Shown piece after piece: positions 1 through 7,543 of a stretch of DNA of 42,845 nt. Position 1 is the stretch's first letter. Every line of letters begins with the position of its first letter. The notes below the pieces were generated by a model that saw only the letters and a program-made list of their open reading frames with translations, did not search any database and had not been told where the DNA came from. Made by a program: the position numbers and the translations under genes. Source of the DNA: an uncultured Bacilli bacterium (GTDB taxonomy: Bacteria; Bacillota_I; Bacilli_A; RF39; UBA660); assembly GCA_944329195.1 (NCBI GenBank), contig CALVHX010000006.1, positions 1 through 42,845 of the forward strand, in the 5' to 3' direction.

Positions 1-105
1 TTATTAGTCAGAAACATTTTAAATAGTAGTGATATATTTGAATCAAAAAATGAGATAATGGGTAATTTATTTATACAGAAACTCATTGTAAAAAATAAGA
101 AATAA
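1..105 (+). CDS. C-terminal end of an unidentified protein (5' partial)
   Basis: Frame 1 is open from the window edge to a TAA at 103-105, giving 34 residues that end in a basic tail (KNKK). I do not recognise the family. The stretch is short and AT-rich, so a chance open frame is possible. It precedes a transposase remnant, so it may also be debris. Confidence 0.25.
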   Translation, partial: LLVRNILNSSDIFESKNEIMGNLFIQKLIVKNKK

Positions 106-204
106 TATATAAGCATAAATACGAGTTTATAAATATTTGCGACAATAGAAATTCTTTTCATTCTAAAATAGGAATGGAGAGGTTTTTATTGCGAAAAAAG
201 GAAA

Positions 205-378
205 ATGAAAGAAGTATTAAAAGTACTACAAGATAATTATGAAATAGAAACAGTACAAGATTTAAGAAAAATTACAAAGGACTTATTTAAAGAAATATTA
301 GAGAAGATAATGAATACAGAAGTCAATACTACCAAAGGTACGTATTCAAAAGGTGGTAAGACAACCACTAAAAGATGA
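205..378 (+). pseudogene. N-terminal remnant of an IS256 (Mutator-like) transposase
   Basis: The frame encodes 57 residues. The segment QDLRKITKDLFKEILEKIM, followed by a basic Gly/Lys/Thr tail (YSKGGKTTTKR), resembles the start of IS256-family transposases, where a leading helix with DLxxxxLKxLFxxxLExMLxxEL precedes the DNA-binding region. The rest of the roughly 400-residue protein, including the DDE catalytic domain, is absent and TGA stops the frame at 376-378. No terminal inverted repeats are evident. A non-transposase peptide cannot be excluded, but the length and position in gene-poor DNA fit a decayed insertion sequence. Confidence 0.45.
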
Positions 379-554
379 CTAGACTTTCAGTTTTATTTTT
401 TAAAATAAACATTCCCTTGTTTTATAGTTGATTGGTGGATTACCTATATTATTTCAAAAGTAGATGTTTATATCTCCTAACTGTTTTTTCTTTTACTGCT
501 CGCGCTTACATAGTAGATAGTTTTATATTTATCTTCGTAATGTTGCATAAGCAT

Positions 555-587
555 AAAAAAATCGAAACAGTGTTTCGGTTTTTTTTC
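555..587 (-). terminator. Terminator downstream of agrD
   Basis: CGAAAC/GTTTCG arms (563-568 and 572-577) close a 3-nt loop. There is an A-run before and a T-run after, so the hairpin can stop transcription on either strand. On the minus strand it lies about 22 nt after the agrD stop and is the natural end of the agrBD transcript. The 379-608 stretch otherwise shows only chance open frames. Confidence 0.7.
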
Positions 588-608
588 CAGAAGTCGTTGT
601 TTTTCTTG

Positions 609-725
609 TTACTTATTAAGCATGCTTTTTGGCATTTTAGGTTCATCGATTAGCCAAAGTACACAAGCTTTTGTACCAAATGAAGCTGAAACTGAACCAA
701 GCCAAGACAATAATGATGCAAACAT
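609..725 (-). CDS. agrD: AgrD-type cyclic (thio)lactone autoinducer pre-peptide
   Basis: A 38-residue frame with a strong Shine-Dalgarno GGAGGG at 731-736, 5 nt before ATG. It has the three-part AgrD plan: an amphipathic N-terminal leader (MFASLLSWLGSVSASFG), a core around Cys21 (TKACVLWLI), and an acidic/proline recognition tail (DEPKMPKSMLNK) like the DEPxMPK-type tail cut off by AgrB. By analogy with staphylococcal AgrD, where the peptide ends just before DE, the signal would be a ring from Cys21 to Ile26, with a few residues of N-terminal tail. The gene follows agrB by 29 nt on the same strand, the usual order. Exact cleavage points are inference. Confidence 0.88.
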   Translation of the reverse strand: MFASLLSWLGSVSASFGTKACVLWLIDEPKMPKSMLNK

Positions 726-754
726 ATATTCCCTCCTTATCTCATATTCTAATT

Positions 755-1357
755 TTAGGTAGCAACGTAATTTTTATAATTAGAATATGGTAATTGAAAC
801 ATCCTATATACTAAAGGATGAATCATCAAGATTGCTTCCAATAACCCCACACATATATAATTAGTAATAGATAAATCTCTAAATAATATAATTAGTATCA
901 AATATACTGTGCCAGAAATAACTGATAAAAACTTGTATATTTTTCTTCTTTTTGCATTGATAAGAGGTCTTTTATGCGTATCAGCAGGAGCATATTTAAT
1001 CAATAAAAGTAAAGATACAACCGCTACTGATATTTTTACGTAAGGAGCAATAACTACATACTTACAAAGAAGCGCACCACCAATGAAAAATAATGATGAA
1101 ATTATTAAACAATGAATACTTTTTTTGGCATGCATTCCGAAAGCAGTTGTACGTATGATATTATAAAAAATCATAAGAAGTAGTATATCCTTGACAATAC
1201 CAAGAACAAAACCAACTGCCAGAATTACTAACATTTTAGTAAAAGTAAGATATAGTCCTTCGAGCCCGTAGGCAATTTCTTCTAGTTTCTCTTCATCTAT
1301 GCTGCTATCTTTATTTTTAATGATTTCCAATGATTTTTTTAAAAATCTCTCTTTCAT
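755..1357 (-). CDS. agrB: AgrB-family accessory gene regulator protease
   Basis: A 200-residue polytopic membrane protein of normal AgrB length. AgrB removes the C-terminal tail of AgrD and closes the thiolactone ring. The catalytic pair is visible as His76 and Cys83 in GMHAKKSIHC, and the AgrB signature YAPADTHKRP lies near residues 136-145. About five hydrophobic segments follow an amphipathic N-terminal helix typical of the family, so the start at 1357 is needed for a full-length protein, yet no Shine-Dalgarno sequence precedes it (see the promoter entry). It is the first gene of a two-gene agrB-agrD transcript. AgrC of the usual HPK10 type and AgrA are not in the window. Confidence 0.93.
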   Translation of the reverse strand: MKERFLKKSLEIIKNKDSSIDEEKLEEIAYGLEGLYLTFTKMLVILAVGFVLGIVKDILLLMIFYNIIRTTAFGMHAKKSIHCLIISSLFFIGGALLCKYVVIAPYVKISVAVVSLLLLIKYAPADTHKRPLINAKRRKIYKFLSVISGTVYLILIILFRDLSITNYICVGLLEAILMIHPLVYRMFQLPYSNYKNYVAT

Positions 1358-1363
1358 GAACTA

Positions 1364-1372
1364 AGTATAGCA
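1364..1372 (-). promoter_or_regulatory. Extended -10 just upstream of agrB (possible leaderless start)
   Basis: On the minus strand TGCTATACT ends 6 nt before the agrB ATG (hexamer complement at 1364-1369). Transcription from it would begin at or next to the A of ATG, giving a leaderless message, which would explain the missing ribosome binding site. No good -35 box is seen at 17 nt; weak TTGTCG and TTGAAA candidates lie at wrong distances. Confidence 0.45.
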
Positions 1373-1508
1373 CCATAAAATACGACAATTTTCAACAATA
1401 TTTTAATAAAGAACAATAATTCAATAAAGATAATTTGAGTTAACAGCTCGTGAACGATCTTTGAATTATAATTACTCAATTTATAGTTTGATAAAAAAGC
1501 AAAGCATC

Positions 1509-1537
1509 TTGTTAGAAATAAAAAAAAGTAGTATAAT
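1509..1537 (+). promoter_or_regulatory. Sigma-A-type promoter of the EIIB-like gene
   Basis: TTGTTA (1509-1514), a 17-nt spacer and TATAAT (1532-1537), followed by GAGGTG and the ATG at 1556. Confidence 0.6.
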
Positions 1538-1555
1538 ATAAATAGAGGTGAATAT

Positions 1556-1870
1556 ATGGAATTATACCAATATATAATAATTGTAGCAGTTTTATTATTA
1601 ATAGCCCTAGCGGTAGTAAAGATAAATAGAAAAGATTTAAAACTAGAATTTAATAAATTAGTTGACTTACTGGGAGGGAAAGATAATATACTAAGTACTG
1701 AGGTTGAGATGTCGAGATTTAAAGTTACATTAAAAGATATAAGTAAAGCTAATAAAGATGGAATTTTAAAACTCGGAGCAAAGGGAGTCGTTGAAATTGA
1801 TGACCAATTGAAGATAATTTTAGGACAAGATGCAAAGAAAATAAAAAAATATATAGATGATTTAAAATAG
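1556..1870 (+). CDS. Membrane-anchored PTS EIIB-like domain without the phospho-cysteine
   Basis: 104 residues. One hydrophobic helix (about residues 5-20) is followed by a domain that reads like the glucose-type EIIB fold: LVDLLGGKDNI, then VEMSRFKVTLKD, then ILKLGAKGVVEIDDQLKIILGQDAKKIKKYIDDL. In true EIIB proteins the middle motif is xxCxTRLRV, with a Cys three residues before the first Arg that carries the phosphate. Here that position is Glu. The domain is therefore unlikely to transfer phosphate and may have a regulatory or structural role. It stands alone, with its own promoter and terminator, between agrB and a histidine kinase. The fold call is motif-based. Confidence 0.7.
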   Translation: MELYQYIIIVAVLLLIALAVVKINRKDLKLEFNKLVDLLGGKDNILSTEVEMSRFKVTLKDISKANKDGILKLGAKGVVEIDDQLKIILGQDAKKIKKYIDDLK

Positions 1871-1874
1871 ACAT

Positions 1875-1899
1875 AAAAGAACAAAAAGTTCTTTTTTTT
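1875..1899 (+). terminator. Terminator of the EIIB-like gene
   Basis: AAAAGAAC, loop AAAAA, GTTCTTTT, continuing into eight T residues, directly after the stop codon. Confidence 0.85.
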
Positions 1900-1961
1900 G
1901 ACATTTTTTGACATTTTTCGACAAACAAAAAGGATATAATGTGGTACATAGAGGTGACAAG

Positions 1962-3200
1962 ATGTCGATGTTTGTAATTGAAAACATATTTTTAAATATA
2001 ATACTAATAATGTTTCCTATATTAATCTACTTTCTTTTATCGTGTTATAAAGATGAAATTAGTAAACAATTCGACGATTTAATATTAAATATATCTTTGG
2101 CAACTTCTCTCTATTTGTGTTTAAAATTTGGCACTATAACAGATGACAATAAAATATTATTATTTTGCAATATACCCATAGTTATAGCATATATGAAGAA
2201 AAAGCCAGTTACTGCTATAGTACTATCCATAGTAAATGTTTTATATTGTTATTTTTCATACGATATAGTTTGCTATAGTACGATACTGAAATACATATCT
2301 TATTTAATAATTTATTTTCTTGCTATTAAGAAAAGAATTAGTATGGGAAGCTTCATCCTTTGTATTGCTGTATTACAAGGATTCTTTCTTTCATTTGAGT
2401 ATTTTTTTCAAGAAGATGTAGATGTATTTAAAGATTTTGTCGAATTATTATTTATAGTGTTTTTATATTATTTAGTAGCTTTTTCAATTGTTTATTTATT
2501 TAAGCTAATAGAAAAAATTAAAACTCTAAATTCATCGATAAAAGACCTTGAAAAAGATAAGAAAATAAAGGATGCTTTATTCAAATTAACTCACGAAATA
2601 AAAAATCCCCTAGCGGTATGTAAGGGATATTTAGATATGATTGATCTTGAAAAGAAAGATAAAGCAATAAAATATATTGATATTATGAAACAAGAAATAA
2701 GTAGAAGCCTAAATATTATGACAGATTTTACTGAATTTAATAAAATTAAAATAGTCAAAGAACAAATAGATTTAAATTTGTTGCTTGATGACTTATATGA
2801 AAGTTTTAAACTAATTCTCAAGGCTAAAAACATCAAGCTAACGTATATAGATAGAGAGGATGAGGATATATACTTTGATGGAGACTACGAAAGAATTAAA
2901 CAAGTTTTAATCAATCTAATCAAAAATAGTATCGAGTCAATAGATGAAAAAGGAGAAATAAAAATATATAGTGATATTTATGAAAAATATATAGATATCG
3001 TAGTAGAAGATAACGGTCAAGGAATGGACGAAGAAACATTAAAGCATTTGACGGAAATGTTTTATACTACTAAAATAGGTGGAAGTGGTTTAGGTGTGGC
3101 CCTATCTAATGAAATCATAAAAGCTCATAGAGGAGAGTTAATCTATAAATCAAAAATAAATGAGGGAACTATAGTTAAGATAAGATTACCAATTAATTAA
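1962..3200 (+). CDS. Membrane sensor histidine kinase, KinB-like
   Basis: 412 residues from ATG 1962, which has GAGGTG 5 nt upstream; an in-frame TTG at 1908 lacks such a site. The first 180 residues form about six membrane helices with almost no extracellular loops. The kinase core follows: His211 in LTHEIKNPLAVCKGYLD (HisKA), N-box VLINLIKNS around Asn322, DNGQGM at 350-355 and GGSGLGVALS at 373-382. The HEIKNP form of the His motif is that of KinB/NtrB-type kinases, not of HPK10 AgrC kinases. No response regulator is adjacent, so it is an orphan, as sporulation phosphorelay kinases are. A role as receptor for the neighbouring AgrD peptide is conceivable but not supported by family type. 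Confidence 0.88.
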   Translation: MSMFVIENIFLNIILIMFPILIYFLLSCYKDEISKQFDDLILNISLATSLYLCLKFGTITDDNKILLFCNIPIVIAYMKKKPVTAIVLSIVNVLYCYFSYDIVCYSTILKYISYLIIYFLAIKKRISMGSFILCIAVLQGFFLSFEYFFQEDVDVFKDFVELLFIVFLYYLVAFSIVYLFKLIEKIKTLNSSIKDLEKDKKIKDALFKLTHEIKNPLAVCKGYLDMIDLEKKDKAIKYIDIMKQEISRSLNIMTDFTEFNKIKIVKEQIDLNLLLDDLYESFKLILKAKNIKLTYIDREDEDIYFDGDYERIKQVLINLIKNSIESIDEKGEIKIYSDIYEKYIDIVVEDNGQGMDEETLKHLTEMFYTTKIGGSGLGVALSNEIIKAHRGELIYKSKINEGTIVKIRLPIN

Positions 3201-3220
3201 TTAATTAATCTTATCTTTTT
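3177..3220 (+). terminator. Terminator overlapping the kinase stop codon
   Basis: AAGATAAGATTA (3177-3188) pairs with TAATCTTATCTT (3206-3217) and is followed by T residues. The left arm is inside the kinase coding sequence. The loop is itself a TTAA/AATT repeat. Confidence 0.75.
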
Positions 3221-3270
3221 AAATTAATAAAAATTTGTTATAATACACATATAGGAGATGACATTAAATA

Positions 3271-3534
3271 ATGGATGACATATTTTTAAAAAATTTACCA
3301 CTTATTGATCTACACGGTTATGATGTAGAATCTGCAAGGGTAGCTACTGATGATTTTATAAATGATAATTTAATACTAAAAAACCCGAAAATTTTAATAA
3401 TTCATGGAAAAGGAAAAGGGCTCGTAAAAAAAGCCGTTCACAGTGAATTATTGATACGTAAAGAAGTGAGAGAGTTTCATGTAGATAACTTTAACGATGG
3501 GCTGACAATTGTCTATCTGAATGTTGACAACTAA
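3271..3534 (+). CDS. Stand-alone Smr-domain protein
   Basis: 87 residues that are essentially one Smr domain, the nuclease module found at the C-terminus of MutS2. Visible signatures are LIDLHGYD (Asp13-Gly16), the HGKGKG loop (45-50) and FNDGLTIVYL near the end. MutS2 Smr domains cut RNA or DNA and act on collided ribosomes or recombination intermediates. Here the MutS and ATPase parts are absent, and the length is that of a free Smr protein, not a fragment. A TATAAT at 3239-3244 and AGGAGATG upstream support independent expression. Confidence 0.85.
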   Translation: MDDIFLKNLPLIDLHGYDVESARVATDDFINDNLILKNPKILIIHGKGKGLVKKAVHSELLIRKEVREFHVDNFNDGLTIVYLNVDN

Positions 3535-3552
3535 TATTATCTATGCTATAAT
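3524..3552 (+). promoter_or_regulatory. Consensus sigma-A promoter
   Basis: TTGACA (3524-3529), a 17-nt spacer, TGC and TATAAT (3547-3552). Both hexamers are perfect and there is an extended -10. The -35 sits inside the end of the Smr gene. It drives the small membrane protein at 3583 and probably the 3737 gene. Confidence 0.85.
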
Positions 3553-3582
3553 AAACCTCAATTTTAGGAAAGGTATACTATA

Positions 3583-3705
3583 ATGCTAGAAGATGAAATT
3601 ATTAGATTGTTAAAGACAATAAAAATAATTATAAAAGGTATTATCTCTATAATAATTTTAATAATAATTTGCTTGCTGTTATCTACATTTAGTAATTTTT
3701 TCTAA
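3583..3705 (+). CDS. Small single-span membrane protein
   Basis: A 40-residue frame (MLEDEIIRLLKTIKIIIKG...) with a charged N-terminus and one long Ile/Leu-rich helix from about residue 13 to 34, ending in STFSNFF. AGGAAAGG lies about 9 nt before ATG and a consensus promoter lies just upstream, so it is probably expressed. No family recognised. It ends 31 nt before the 3737 membrane protein and may form one unit with it. Confidence 0.5.
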   Translation: MLEDEIIRLLKTIKIIIKGIISIIILIIICLLLSTFSNFF

Positions 3706-3736
3706 ATGGTAATTATAACAAAGAGGAGGGTTTAAT

Positions 3737-4903
3737 ATGGAAGAAGAAAGAAGAATAAACTGGCTTAGCCTATTTATAAAAATTATAATTATATTTATTT
3801 TTGTACTAATAGTTATTTGGTTGATTTCAAAAATAATAGGTAAGGAAAAGCCTACAGAAGTATTTACAAATAACTTAGAAAATATGGAAAAAATTGCAGT
3901 AGATTATTTTAAAACTATTGATCTGCCTTTGGAAGAAGGAAAGAGCGAAAAGATAACATTGGAAGAAATGATCGAAAAAGAATTAATAATTTCTTTTAAC
4001 GGTGATTCTGAAAACAAGTGTAATATTCAAGAAAGTTATTCTGAAATTACAAGAAAAGAAGAAAACTATTCAGTAGAAACAACATTAAGTTGTGGAGATG
4101 AAAAAGGCTCTAAAACAACCACGTTCTCTTTTGATGATTGCAAAAATTGCCAAAAAAATGAAGAGAAGGAAGAAGAAACAGAAAATAATGACGATAGTTC
4201 AAGTTGGCCCACTAATGATAGTCAAACTTCAGAAAGTGAAAAAATAGCCTACTATGAATTTATTAAGGAGACTACGAGTTATACAAAGTGGATGAGAGGA
4301 AACATAACAGGAGAAAATATTGAAAACAAATACGAATATTATCCTATCGCATATGATACATATTATTCAATTACATATATTAGTGAAGACAAGTTAAAGA
4401 AAGATAATGAATATACTTATGTTTTGAAACTTAATTCTGTACCTAATAGTAAATACTATTTTATGACTGTAAATGAGTCAGAGTGTCTTTCTTCCGAAGA
4501 AGAAAAGTATTTAAAAGATGAAGATATATCAGTATACAAAGGAAATCAACTAGAAAATTTCACAAGTAAAATTTCCGATTACTCATTAAAAGATGAAAAT
4601 ATTACCTACAAATTATCGCCATATTATCGAAAAGGTAGCTTTTATATTTCAGTTACTGTAAAAGTACATAATACAAAAAATGTTCAGACATATTATGATA
4701 GCAAATTAAAAAGTAATATATATTTAATACCGTTAAAGTTTAATGTTAAATTTGCATCTAATCAAATAACAACAGAAAAACCAAGTGGAGAATATGAAAC
4801 GATCCCTTACTATAGATACGTTACTGTAAGCAGAGAGACTACATGGTCTACTCATGATTATTTGGAAGGATATACTAAAACTGGGAATATTAAATACGAA
4901 TAA
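3737..4903 (+). CDS. Membrane-anchored extracellular protein, unknown function
   Basis: 388 residues with AGAGGAGG before ATG. A cytoplasmic stub (MEEERRINW) leads into one membrane helix (about 11-31), so most of the protein is outside the cell. Residues 45-135 (ENMEKIAVDYF... LTLEEMIEKELI ... YSEITRKEE ... LSCG) have the helix-plus-sheet rhythm of pilin-like globular domains with two Cys. A 40-residue Glu/Asn/Asp/Ser linker follows, then a Tyr-rich, probably beta-rich C-terminal domain (about 185-388) with repeated YY and YxYY motifs. I do not recognise a named family. Its promoter is shared with the 40-residue membrane protein upstream. Confidence 0.75.
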   Translation: MEEERRINWLSLFIKIIIIFIFVLIVIWLISKIIGKEKPTEVFTNNLENMEKIAVDYFKTIDLPLEEGKSEKITLEEMIEKELIISFNGDSENKCNIQESYSEITRKEENYSVETTLSCGDEKGSKTTTFSFDDCKNCQKNEEKEEETENNDDSSSWPTNDSQTSESEKIAYYEFIKETTSYTKWMRGNITGENIENKYEYYPIAYDTYYSITYISEDKLKKDNEYTYVLKLNSVPNSKYYFMTVNESECLSSEEEKYLKDEDISVYKGNQLENFTSKISDYSLKDENITYKLSPYYRKGSFYISVTVKVHNTKNVQTYYDSKLKSNIYLIPLKFNVKFASNQITTEKPSGEYETIPYYRYVTVSRETTWSTHDYLEGYTKTGNIKYE

Positions 4904-4934
4904 AAATTGAACTGTTTAATCACAGTTCTTTTTT
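4903..4934 (+). terminator. Bidirectional terminator between convergent genes
   Basis: GAACTGT (4909-4915), loop TTAATC, ACAGTTC (4922-4928), flanked by an A-run and a T-run. The loop contains the clpP stop codon (complement of 4916-4918), so one hairpin serves both the 3737 gene and clpP. Confidence 0.8.
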
Positions 4935-5500
4935 AATATCATATCGACAATTCCATATTCTAAAGCTTCATCACTATCCATAAAATAATCCCTTTCTGTG
5001 TCTCTATTTATTTTTTCTACATTTTTCCCAGTTACATCGGATAGGATTTGATTTAGCTTCTTCTTAAGCTTTAAAATTCTTTCTGCTGCTATCTTAATTT
5101 CTGTTGCCTGTCCTTGAGCTCCTCCTAAAGGTTGATGAATCATCACTTCGGCATTAGGAAGGATAAATCTTTTGCCTTTTTTACCAGTAGCCAATATAAA
5201 AGCGGCCATTGATGCAGACATACCCACACATATTGTTGAAACATCACTTTTAATAAAATTCATAGTATCATATATAGCCATGCCAGCAGTAATACTTCCT
5301 CCCGGTGAATTAATATAGAGACTAATATCGTTATTATTAAGGCTATCAAGATATAAGAGTTCAGCAATCACTACATTAGCAGTATTATCGGTTATCTCTC
5401 CATTTAAAATAACAATCCTATCCTTTAATAATCTCGAATAAATATCATAAGCTCTTTCTCCCATTTCGTTTTTTTCAATAACAGTTGGAACTAAATTCAT
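4916..5500 (-). CDS. clpP: ATP-dependent Clp protease proteolytic subunit
   Basis: 194 residues from ATG 5500, placed 5 nt after AGGTGA; an in-frame GTG three codons earlier overlaps that site and is rejected. The N-terminus NLVPTVIEK and [16 protein letters not shown] are classic ClpP. The catalytic triad is Ser97 in GMSASMAA, His122 in MIHQPLGG and Asp171 in RDTERDYFM. ClpP forms a 14-subunit barrel fed by ClpX or ClpC and degrades unfolded and regulatory proteins in the cytoplasm. The length is normal. It is monocistronic, and I saw no CtsR-type heptad repeats upstream. Confidence 0.97.
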   Translation of the reverse strand: MNLVPTVIEKNEMGERAYDIYSRLLKDRIVILNGEITDNTANVVIAELLYLDSLNNNDISLYINSPGGSITAGMAIYDTMNFIKSDVSTICVGMSASMAAFILATGKKGKRFILPNAEVMIHQPLGGAQGQATEIKIAAERILKLKKKLNQILSDVTGKNVEKINRDTERDYFMDSDEALEYGIVDMILKKNCD

Positions 5501-5556
5501 TTTTATCACCTAAAACTATTATAGTATAAATACATCAAACTCATACCTAAAAAAGG

Positions 5557-5586
5557 ATGACAAAAAATGCAAATATGTGATATAAT
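5557..5586 (+). promoter_or_regulatory. Promoter of the TGS-uridine kinase gene
   Basis: ATGACA (5557-5562), an 18-nt spacer and TATAAT (5581-5586) preceded by TGTGA. GGGAGGA follows 5 nt before ATG 5615. Confidence 0.6.
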
Positions 5587-5614
5587 AACTATATAATATA
5601 TAGGGAGGATTTCA

Positions 5615-7270
5615 ATGGAGACTATAATAATTAATTTAAGTGATGGACAAAAGCGAGAATATGTTAAGGGAATAAAATTGAAAGAAGTCATCGAAACATT
5701 GAAGAATAGTTATCCACATGGTGTAATATGTGGAAAATTTAATAATCAAATTGTTAATTATGAAGACACCTTAATAAAAAGTGGCGATTTAACTCTTTAT
5801 GATATAAATACTAAACAAGGAAATAAAATATATGAAAAGGGCTTGATTTATTTATTTGAAGTGTCCGCAATAGAAGTACTCGGAAAAGATACTAAAATAA
5901 CAGTTAAACATTCAATCGATAAGGGCGTTTTTTGCCGTATAGATAAAGAACTTAATAATGAAATTGTCAGTAAAATAAAAAAAGCAATGCAAGAAAAAGT
6001 AAATAAAGGTTTACCATTTACAAAGATAGAGACATCTAGAGTTGAAGCAATAGAATATTTCAAAAGTATAAAAAGAGAAGATAAAGTTCGAACGCTCTTT
6101 TACAATACTGATAAATTTATAACTCTATATAAATTAGATGGAATGTATAACTATATAATAGGAGATTTGCCATATGATACAAGTATATTAAGATATTTTG
6201 ATCTTTCTCTCATTAAAGACAGAGGAATTGTAGTGAGGTTTCCTTCGATATATGATGATGGTAAAATCGTAAAATATACTCATCATAGTAACTATTTTAA
6301 TAGTTTGGAAGAATACTCCAATTGGGGAAATGAACTAAAAATTAATAATTTGGGAGAATTAAATGATTTCATAATTAATAATAATGCTGGAGACATAATT
6401 CAGCTTTCTGAAATTATGCAAGATTATAAGTTACTCAGTATAGCAGAACAAATAGTACTAAATAAGGATGACTACAGAATAATTCTAGTATCTGGTCCAT
6501 CAAGTTCAGGAAAGACTACTACCGCTATGAAACTATCCTTATATTTAAAAAGTTTGGGATTAAATCCTACACATCTTTCTATTGATGACTATTTTCACGA
6601 AAGAGAGGAAACTCCACTTGGAGCAAATGGAAAACCTGATTTCGAATCTTTAACAGCAGTTGACATAAAATTATTTGATAACCAAATAAGTAAGTTATTA
6701 AAAGGTAATAAAGTAACAGTTCCAACATTTAATTTTGTCGAAGGAAAAAAAGAATACAAAAGAATAGTTGAACTTAAAGAAAACGATATTTTAATTATAG
6801 AAGGTTTACATGCACTAAATGAAAGCTTACTTACAAACATTCCAAAAAAGAAAAAATTTGGTATATACATAAGTCCATTGACATATTTAAATATAGATGA
6901 TGATAACAGAATAAGTATGACAGACATTAGATTATTAAGAAGAATAGTACGCGACAATAGAACTAGAGGGTATAGCCCATCAAGAACATTAAATAGTTGG
7001 GCTAGCGTTAGAGAAGGAGAAGAAAAATATGTTTTTCCGTATCAAGACAATGCAAATGTAATATTCAATTCTAGCCTGGCATATGAACTAGGTGTACTAA
7101 AAACATTTGCGGAGCCATTACTATTTACCATAAAAGAAGATGATCCGGAATATTTAACTGCCATTAGATTATTGGATCTACTTCACTATGTTTTACCAAT
7201 ACCAAGTGAAACCGTACCTCAAATATCAATATTAAGAGAATTTATCGGAGGAAGTTATTTTGAAAAATAG
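5615..7270 (+). CDS. TGS/SAD-domain uridine kinase-like nucleoside kinase
   Basis: 551 residues. The N-terminal 60 residues (IIINLSDGQKREYVKGIKL ... SGDLTLYD) look like a TGS domain and the next 150 like the editing-type domain of threonyl-tRNA synthetase. The C-terminal half is a uridine kinase/phosphoribulokinase domain with P-loop GPSSSGKTTT (about 294-303), DDYFHERE and IEGLHAL. This fusion is a known Bacillota nucleoside kinase architecture; its substrate is less certain than plain Udk. The gene is complete. Its last 215 nt lie inside the left copy of a 397-bp direct repeat whose second copy carries an orphan duplicate of this 3' end at 9259-9473. Originally the amidase gene now at 9538 followed directly. 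Confidence 0.88.
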   Translation: METIIINLSDGQKREYVKGIKLKEVIETLKNSYPHGVICGKFNNQIVNYEDTLIKSGDLTLYDINTKQGNKIYEKGLIYLFEVSAIEVLGKDTKITVKHSIDKGVFCRIDKELNNEIVSKIKKAMQEKVNKGLPFTKIETSRVEAIEYFKSIKREDKVRTLFYNTDKFITLYKLDGMYNYIIGDLPYDTSILRYFDLSLIKDRGIVVRFPSIYDDGKIVKYTHHSNYFNSLEEYSNWGNELKINNLGELNDFIINNNAGDIIQLSEIMQDYKLLSIAEQIVLNKDDYRIILVSGPSSSGKTTTAMKLSLYLKSLGLNPTHLSIDDYFHEREETPLGANGKPDFESLTAVDIKLFDNQISKLLKGNKVTVPTFNFVEGKKEYKRIVELKENDILIIEGLHALNESLLTNIPKKKKFGIYISPLTYLNIDDDNRISMTDIRLLRRIVRDNRTRGYSPSRTLNSWASVREGEEKYVFPYQDNANVIFNSSLAYELGVLKTFAEPLLFTIKEDDPEYLTAIRLLDLLHYVLPIPSETVPQISILREFIGGSYFEK

Positions 7271-7452
7271 TATAAAGCAAAGCTATGCTACACATTCTTA
7301 TCAATAAAAAACATATATTTTATTAGGTGTATCTATGAACAAATACAAATCACTAATAATAATATGTTTTTTTCTTTTTACTCTTTGCTTACCAAAAGCA
7401 GTCGCGAACATAAAAAATTTAAACTTATTAGGCAAAACAATAGTCCTCGATG
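7056..7452 (+). repeat. 397-bp direct repeat, left copy (kinase 3' end to amidase 5' end)
   Basis: This stretch matches 9259-9655 with 7 differences in 397 bp (about 98 percent identity) and no gaps. It spans the last 71 codons of the kinase, the 64-nt spacer and the first 39 codons of the amidase. Six differences fall in codons and all are silent (for example CTG/TTG, CTA/TTA, CCG/CCA, AAC/AAT, GTC/GTA, GCG/GCA); one is in the spacer. Confidence 0.97.
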
Positions 7453-7469
7453 TATGTTACCAAAGTTAG
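7335..7469 (+). pseudogene. Truncated 5' copy of the CwlD-like amidase gene
   Basis: The first 39 codons of the amidase, start and signal peptide included, are identical in protein to the intact gene at 9538. They stop just before the zinc-binding motif: after IVLD the frame runs into insert DNA (VCYQS) and ends at TAG 7467-7469. It has the same upstream spacer as the intact copy. It could still be translated into a short secreted peptide but has no catalytic residues. Confidence 0.9.
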
Positions 7470-7543
7470 AATTAACCTAGGTATTTAATGTAATGAGTTG
7501 TAGCAATTGATAATCTATATAATTTAATAATAATTAAAATAAG

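Noticed and set aside
432-653. Open frame of 73 codons on the plus strand downstream of the IS256 remnant
   Set aside because: It runs through the agrBD terminator hairpin and across the 3' end of agrD on the other strand, has no ribosome binding site and has a T-rich, Phe-rich composition typical of chance frames.
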